Shown here in pieces: positions 38,801 through 42,652 of a DNA stretch of 42,652 bases (within the stretch, counting starts at the first letter, position 1; each line of letters starts with the position of its first letter). Both the position numbers and the translations under genes were made by a program. The stretch is taken from the IMG/VR virus record IMGVR_UViG_3300034375_000665, positions 1 to 42,652 of that record; one strand, written 5' to 3'. Source of the DNA: a virus. The notes under the pieces were generated by a model. The model was not told the DNA's origin. It made no database searches and saw only the letters and a list, made by a program, of their open reading frames with translations.

Positions 38801-40308
38801 CTCAGCTACTAAAGGTAGGGTTCTACTCTAAGTTTGGTTTCTTTAATCCTGATCAAGCTTTTTTACAAGGTATGCACGCATCTACTATAGCTGCTATATC
38901 TCCTAGAGCAGGTACTAAAGCTATGGGTATGGCTATGCCTATGATGATTATAGCCCAACTACCTGATAGTGCTACAAGAGCTACTGCTATCAGAAGATTT
39001 GCTAAAGTATCAGGTATGACAGAGGATGAAATAAGAACTCTTGTTCAGTACATAGACGAGAGTGGACGTAATATCATTGACAATCAGGTTATAGAACTAC
39101 AGGCTCCTCAGAAGTTTGGTGTCGCAAGTAACCTAAGTCAGAAAGCTCAAGGATACGTTGGTGACTTCTTAGACAAGTCCACATTCTTCTTTAGAGAGGG
39201 TGAGAGATACGGACGTTTAACTGGTATAATTACAGCTTTCTTAGAACACAGAGCTAAAAGACCAGACATTGACCCCTTGTCACCAGACGGTAAAGCTTGG
39301 ATCACTAACAGAGAACAAAGTCTAACCTTTAGAATGACTTCAGCTTCTAGAAGTTTTGCTCAAAGTGGACCTATGAGAGTTCCTACACAATGGTTAACCT
39401 TTACTCTTAGAGCTATGGAGAACATAGTAGTAGGTAGAGAGTTTACTAGAGGTGAAAGATTTAGAATGGCTCTTATCCTTGGACCTGCTTGGGGTCTGAC
39501 AGGAATAGGTATGGGTAAATCGACAGGGTATATAGTAGAAAAACTAGGCTATAATCCATCAGAACCTGAAGCTTTAGAAAAGTTTAACCAATTAAAGTAC
39601 GGTTTCTTTGATCAGTTACTTGGTTGGGGTTTTGGTACTGAGACTGCTTATGCTGAACGTGCAGCACCCCTTGGTCAGGTAAAAGATACACTAAGAAAAC
39701 TAAAAGAAGAACCTCTAATGACTACTCTTCTTGGTCCTTCAGGCGAAATCTTTGGTGACATGAAGAGTGCTGTAACAAACGCTATTATGTCAATGCTAGG
39801 TGGTAGACCTGAATCAGTAAGAGAGGACTTGACATCTCTTGTACGTAACCTATCAACTGTTGACAAGTACGTAAAGATAACAGAACTGATAGACACAGGT
39901 AACTACAAAGGTAGAACAAGAAAACAAGTAGTAAGCGGTTTGGATAAGGGTGACGCAGCAGCAGTTTTATTTGGTGCTACACCTGCACCAGTGCAAAACT
40001 ACTATGATGTTCAAGAAATTATTTACGATAAAAACGATGTAGTTAAAAAACTTACCTCAAGGCTTGAACAAAAGGCTCGTTTAGCTACTGACCTATTGAC
40101 AAACGGTGATGAGAGTGATATACTTAGAGGTAATAAACTGTGGGTAGAAATTTCAGAAGAGTTATGGTCTTCTAATTTGTCTTACGAATTAAAAACTTCT
40201 ATACAAGACAGACTTGTTAATGTAAACGCAATTCCAAATTGGTTTAGAAATGCTCAAAGGTTGGATTTAGGACCAGATGCAGCACTTCTAGGTCAACAAC
40301 TATACTAA
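35836..40308 (+). CDS. Large internal virion protein (TTG start)
   Basis: 1490 residues, by far the largest gene. It starts at TTG 35836 with AAAGG 9 nt upstream; there is no nearby in-frame ATG. No catalytic motif is clear by eye (no lysozyme or transglycosylase signature). Several hydrophobic stretches occur, for example GAMALFGVLDIATIG near 250 and MALILGPAWGLTGIGMGKS near 1210. By size and place it corresponds to the T7 gp15/gp16-type ejection proteins that carry DNA across the cell envelope. Confidence 0.8.
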   Translation: MVSLLSLDQKVFNEEVFNKKLLDFSEQEEKPFNRKSIVERQKAQEIAITTNIPVDQIEAERATGDNSSESAAKVEGLNVDYALAIDQGYRDGMTAEQLASIIEQRKEKGENMTMPEYLLLQNLMLSDNDVNPYATRTLTNMNIWNNLIQKELEANDQTGFGKVMTFLDVNVLREITIGAFENVTFRSNREGKEIRKAFNDLTPDEFNKWAAEYIEERKNEGFFRTDNIWNLYKMANDATYLGDDPMAGAMALFGVLDIATIGSSKIITGPAKGMITTAKERGLKAVSLTKSKSPVDTVAVMGDEVQAANVVNKLVDDAGVQTDQINAGRSLSQDLDPVPSPTERPSLVVTRQAGLKGFITESLETMNRRGSFGELLPEHIIDELAATTAKRIADKTNDTRLNSYTKPIDDGSDDYRFVVRLGKDGSGTAFRRKMDAEAIAAKDPSLKVVKKEQGRGWFVEAETRLDIAEQAPIAEIVQKSDFVRDTINKTIGAATVRLGDKLGAKFLQAEAGQALIGKLVKPYAKLINSVKGKERENLGDFMTQLRDGRYSYLRTAPTKESFESLYKLHYGSRPEQKTIDAYEALIDINDASWHIKSSERLKRAVTAGGVFAEFTDDFGTVAYRVNNRAAIDDDFVFDLASQKIIKRDKLKEDAIVFKTSEPYAGHIYFTNVKSTRPLERIDIMPYNIGGPRTNREFRWFLGAVKEERLYSGKLASLGFKTFLGSFGKDQIVLARNQLNAISRKVNQLMKANNVTDLQQLTLTKVEYDELGDVIRANNSWNEHITDLEDIQKLGRKHRFNFNEEFDFKARDEKISTVDEAGGDLTRFGITFGEDVGTMLNSQRMRRGDTPLMEFGGNLAVNDSPIVAMADQFGTEAFGYANRAATQNAIDGWNKLAARNEGLITNWDDLKNLDPMTRFMRAEVTKTGKFNDIAAQLREQQAIIKRRLNQPTPLSTSWETFTTAATEAVFSITNRKIDFSKIGVTSDPSSQLLKVGFYSKFGFFNPDQAFLQGMHASTIAAISPRAGTKAMGMAMPMMIIAQLPDSATRATAIRRFAKVSGMTEDEIRTLVQYIDESGRNIIDNQVIELQAPQKFGVASNLSQKAQGYVGDFLDKSTFFFREGERYGRLTGIITAFLEHRAKRPDIDPLSPDGKAWITNREQSLTFRMTSASRSFAQSGPMRVPTQWLTFTLRAMENIVVGREFTRGERFRMALILGPAWGLTGIGMGKSTGYIVEKLGYNPSEPEALEKFNQLKYGFFDQLLGWGFGTETAYAERAAPLGQVKDTLRKLKEEPLMTTLLGPSGEIFGDMKSAVTNAIMSMLGGRPESVREDLTSLVRNLSTVDKYVKITELIDTGNYKGRTRKQVVSGLDKGDAAAVLFGATPAPVQNYYDVQEIIYDKNDVVKKLTSRLEQKARLATDLLTNGDESDILRGNKLWVEISEELWSSNLSYELKTSIQDRLVNVNAIPNWFRNAQRLDLGPDAALLGQQLY

Positions 40309-40317
40309 GGATTTATA

Positions 40318-42333
40318 ATGGCTGACACGTATGATGTAGATATAGGTGATGCTGGAGCAGACTATGCAAGAGGCATAGCTTACCCTAGCAACTCAGAGCT
40401 AAGTGTTGCTGCTCAAGGTATAAACGCTGTAAGTAAAGGTGTTTTTAGTGTACTAGGAAGTATGCAATCATCAAGCAAACCTACAGACACTTCTATAAAC
40501 AGAGAATTGTACAAGGGTTTTGTTTCAGATATAGAAGCTTTGAGAGGACAAACAGGTTTAGGTCTTAGGTCTGGTGTAACTTCTGCTTTATCTAAGTGGA
40601 CTGGGCAAGGTCTAAAGGTAAATGAAGAAGTTTCAAAATATGTCAAAATTACAACTGGTATTGACTTAGACTACTTGAATGCAAACCCTGAACAAGAGAT
40701 GCTAAATAAAGTATCTGCACAGTTAGCTGAAAATCCTGCCTACCCTCTTCTAGCTAAAGATAATTTAATTGCTAGTGGCAACGAAAATCCATCTGAGCAA
40801 CAGGTGCTTGTTGAAGCTGCACGTATGATAGCTGAACAAGAAGCTGCAGCCTTACTGATATCCAACGCAAACACTTTATCTGCTGCTGAATACACTAAAC
40901 AAGAACCATTCTGGATAAATACTCTTGACAGAACAAGAGAACTTGGTGTAAAAGCTTTAGCTATAGAATTAGCTGGCGGCAATGCAGGTGCTGAAACTAT
41001 AGAAAGATTCAGGGCAAATGTTTTCTTGCTTGAGCAAAACTACATACAACCTAGAGGTGTCTCTGATGACGAGTTTAAAGAGGTAAGAAAAAGAATTGAT
41101 GGTCTAAAAGAAATGGTAGACTTTATCAGTAACTATGACACAAGAGTTTTAGAAAAGTTAAGAACTGATACTCTAAACAACGTGGACTTAGCTATAGTAA
41201 AACAACTTCAAGCATCAGACCTCGATCCTACTATGCAAAGAGCTATACTAGGAAACTTAGACAAACTTACTGAAGTCTTGTTAGCTAAAAAACACAACGA
41301 AGTTTTAGGTTTTATTCAAAATATTCCTTTAGAAAATATCAACTACGAAAACATTGAGATACCTCTTGAAGGAATAGACAATCTTTTAAATCTAACTTCA
41401 GATCCAAATGCTGAGGTAACTTCTAGTGCTCTAGACAAAGAGGATCAGATATACTCAGAAGTAGAAATAGAAAAAGCAACTGAGTTAAACAACAGAACTA
41501 GGGGTAAGAAAACAGTACAGTCTTTGATTGACTACTCTCTTACATTTGAGGTTCTTGCTTTAGAACCAAAAGCTTTAGAAGAAGACGAGAACGCTAGAAA
41601 ACTATTCTTGAAAGGCATAGGTAGAACATCACTGCTAATGTCCAAATCATCTGACTTTATAGACAGTCAAATGTTTAACCCTACGACTGGTCTCTTCAGC
41701 AATAAAACTTTTGATTTACTAGAGAAAGTAAAAGTGTACGATCCATCAGGCTACGAACTAGCTGTAGCACAGTTGAAGAACGTACTACAAAAGCAATCTC
41801 AAGTATTCCAAACACAGACATCAGGTCAACTTCAGTCATCGTTCTTTAACATGACTGCATTGGGAGAGATTGAGTACGATTTGGAACGTAGATTAGATAC
41901 TGGTCAGATAAGAATGGATAAACGAATCCTACCTCTACTCAATAATTATGCTACTATACACTATAATGGTAATGTCACAGAGATGATAGCTGATAGTGGT
42001 AAAAGATTGTCAACTTTTGAAAGAAACCAGCTAGACACTCTAGGTTTTAAAGTACGTACCGCTTACCAAGACTACAGAGAAATACAAACAACTTCTAAGA
42101 TGTACAAACAGTACGTCAAGAACATGGAAAGACTTGGTATGGATACAACTATGATAGAGCAAACTTTAATTCAAGGGGTAAACGTCAAGGATGCTGGATC
42201 TTTTGGAAGTTTACAGAACCCATACCCAATCCAATGGTCAAACGAAACGGACACAGACGAGATACTCTTTATGTCTCTAGAAAAGGGTGAACATTACATT
42301 GACATCAACGGTGACGTAAGAAGAAAGCAGTAA
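40318..42333 (+). CDS. Internal virion protein, complete copy
   Basis: 671 residues, mostly helical and acidic. It begins MADTYDVDIGDAGADYARGI and ends YIDINGDVRRKQ; the last ~204 residues are the allele of the partial gene at 2-616. AAGGA lies 6 nt upstream of the ATG. No enzyme motif. Its place after the large ejection protein and before the GH19 enzyme indicates a second ejection or core protein. Stop overlaps the next ATG (TAATG). Confidence 0.75.
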   Translation: MADTYDVDIGDAGADYARGIAYPSNSELSVAAQGINAVSKGVFSVLGSMQSSSKPTDTSINRELYKGFVSDIEALRGQTGLGLRSGVTSALSKWTGQGLKVNEEVSKYVKITTGIDLDYLNANPEQEMLNKVSAQLAENPAYPLLAKDNLIASGNENPSEQQVLVEAARMIAEQEAAALLISNANTLSAAEYTKQEPFWINTLDRTRELGVKALAIELAGGNAGAETIERFRANVFLLEQNYIQPRGVSDDEFKEVRKRIDGLKEMVDFISNYDTRVLEKLRTDTLNNVDLAIVKQLQASDLDPTMQRAILGNLDKLTEVLLAKKHNEVLGFIQNIPLENINYENIEIPLEGIDNLLNLTSDPNAEVTSSALDKEDQIYSEVEIEKATELNNRTRGKKTVQSLIDYSLTFEVLALEPKALEEDENARKLFLKGIGRTSLLMSKSSDFIDSQMFNPTTGLFSNKTFDLLEKVKVYDPSGYELAVAQLKNVLQKQSQVFQTQTSGQLQSSFFNMTALGEIEYDLERRLDTGQIRMDKRILPLLNNYATIHYNGNVTEMIADSGKRLSTFERNQLDTLGFKVRTAYQDYREIQTTSKMYKQYVKNMERLGMDTTMIEQTLIQGVNVKDAGSFGSLQNPYPIQWSNETDTDEILFMSLEKGEHYIDINGDVRRKQ

Positions 42334-42652
42334 TGGTTAATATATCTGTATCAGGTGGAACGCTAGTATTTCCTAAAGAAGCTCCACAATCTCAACAAAA
42401 CAACCCAAACAAACTAGAAGATCACGTATCTACTAGAGGTTCCTTTGTGACTATAATTCAGAAAGGGTTAGAAAATCTTGAACAAGAAAGAACTTTTACA
42501 AAAACACCAGCGTCAGAAAATCCTGAAAGACAATTCTATCAATCAACTGTTCCTATGGATCAAAGGGTCACTGAGCCTGAAGCTGTTGGTGTTCCTGACC
42601 CCTCTGTTGTTACTATGGAGTCAGTCGATAAAAAAGTAGACATACCTCAAGC
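41718..42652. repeat. Right copy of 935-bp imperfect terminal overlap
   Basis: Partner of 1-935 at offset 41717, no indels, about 45 substitutions. Differences are spread along its whole length with no identical core at either end. The longest identical stretches are 1-109 and about 60-70-base blocks around the TAATG between the two genes. Confidence 0.95.
42333..42652 (+). CDS. GH19-family hydrolase, 5' part only (runs off window)
   Basis: First 106 codons of the second allele of the gene at 616-1755, containing only the low-complexity N-terminal extension and none of the catalytic domain. About seven amino-acid differences from the other copy, for example V16A, A20S, K35R and V60A, consistent with relaxed constraint in a linker-like region. 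Confidence 0.85.
   Translation, partial: MVNISVSGGTLVFPKEAPQSQQNNPNKLEDHVSTRGSFVTIIQKGLENLEQERTFTKTPASENPERQFYQSTVPMDQRVTEPEAVGVPDPSVVTMESVDKKVDIPQ

Noticed and set aside
1-42652. Near-identical ends taken as a phage direct terminal repeat
   Set aside because: About 45 substitutions over 935 bases; a real terminal repeat on one molecule should be identical. Strain overlap of a permuted genome explains it better.

Overview
The window is an AT-rich, gene-dense genome of a lytic podovirus-type bacteriophage. T7-like parts are recognisable: endonuclease I, primase-helicase, family A DNA polymerase, portal, tail tube A and B proteins, and internal virion proteins. No phage RNA polymerase, integrase, repressor or tRNA gene is visible. 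Several families (DUF5872-like basic proteins, a DUF7178-like protein, 'M-G-D-M-x-V-D-Q-R-N' tail fibre, B12-dependent ribonucleotide reductase) are ones I associate with marine phages, so a marine, probably alphaproteobacterial, host is likely. The host cannot be read from the sequence. The last 935 bases repeat the first 935 without indels but with about 45 substitutions (~95% identity by hand count). The simplest reading is a circular or circularly permuted genome of about 41.7 kb whose two contig ends came from two co-occurring strain variants.

Layout. (1) Positions 2-3929, plus strand: end of an internal virion protein, a GH19 muramidase/chitinase-like enzyme, a lipoprotein, several membrane and coiled-coil proteins (likely lysis genes) and small basic proteins, closed by a hairpin terminator at 3920-3945. 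(2) Positions 3944-17446, all minus strand: the early/replication arm. In transcription order it has many small unknown genes, primase-helicase, a DNA polymerase split in two by an HNH/endonuclease VII-type gene, a single-stranded-DNA-binding protein with its own promoter and terminator, 5'-3' exonuclease, endonuclease I, MazG-like protein, adenosylcobalamin-dependent ribonucleotide reductase and a DUF3310 protein. (3) Positions 16714-18246: divergent control region with structured non-coding sequence, GC-rich iteron-like repeats, three copies of TGTGATCACA, an inverted repeat and a near-consensus sigma70 promoter for the rightward arm. (4) Positions 18247-42652, plus strand: the late arm. It has a putative small terminase, a 6.3-kb tail-fibre block, large terminase, portal, scaffold, major capsid, decoration proteins, tail tubes A and B, an acetyltransferase, and internal virion proteins that continue through the circle junction into region 1.

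How it works together. With no phage polymerase, host RNA polymerase would read both arms from the divergent centre. Leftward genes degrade or scavenge nucleotides (exonuclease, endonuclease I, B12-dependent RNR, MazG) and replicate DNA. Rightward genes package DNA, build the particle and lyse the cell.

Most unusual feature. Positions 20095-23047 carry six paralogous 122-132-residue 'type A' proteins and two 'type B' proteins. Each type A gene ends in the residues Gly-Asp-Leu-Ala, and the DNA for that ending (GGAGAC[C/T]TAGCATGA) is at the same time the Shine-Dalgarno sequence and, in five of six cases, the overlapping start codon of the next gene. This makes self-contained, exchangeable fibre cassettes. 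The split DNA polymerase is the second notable feature.
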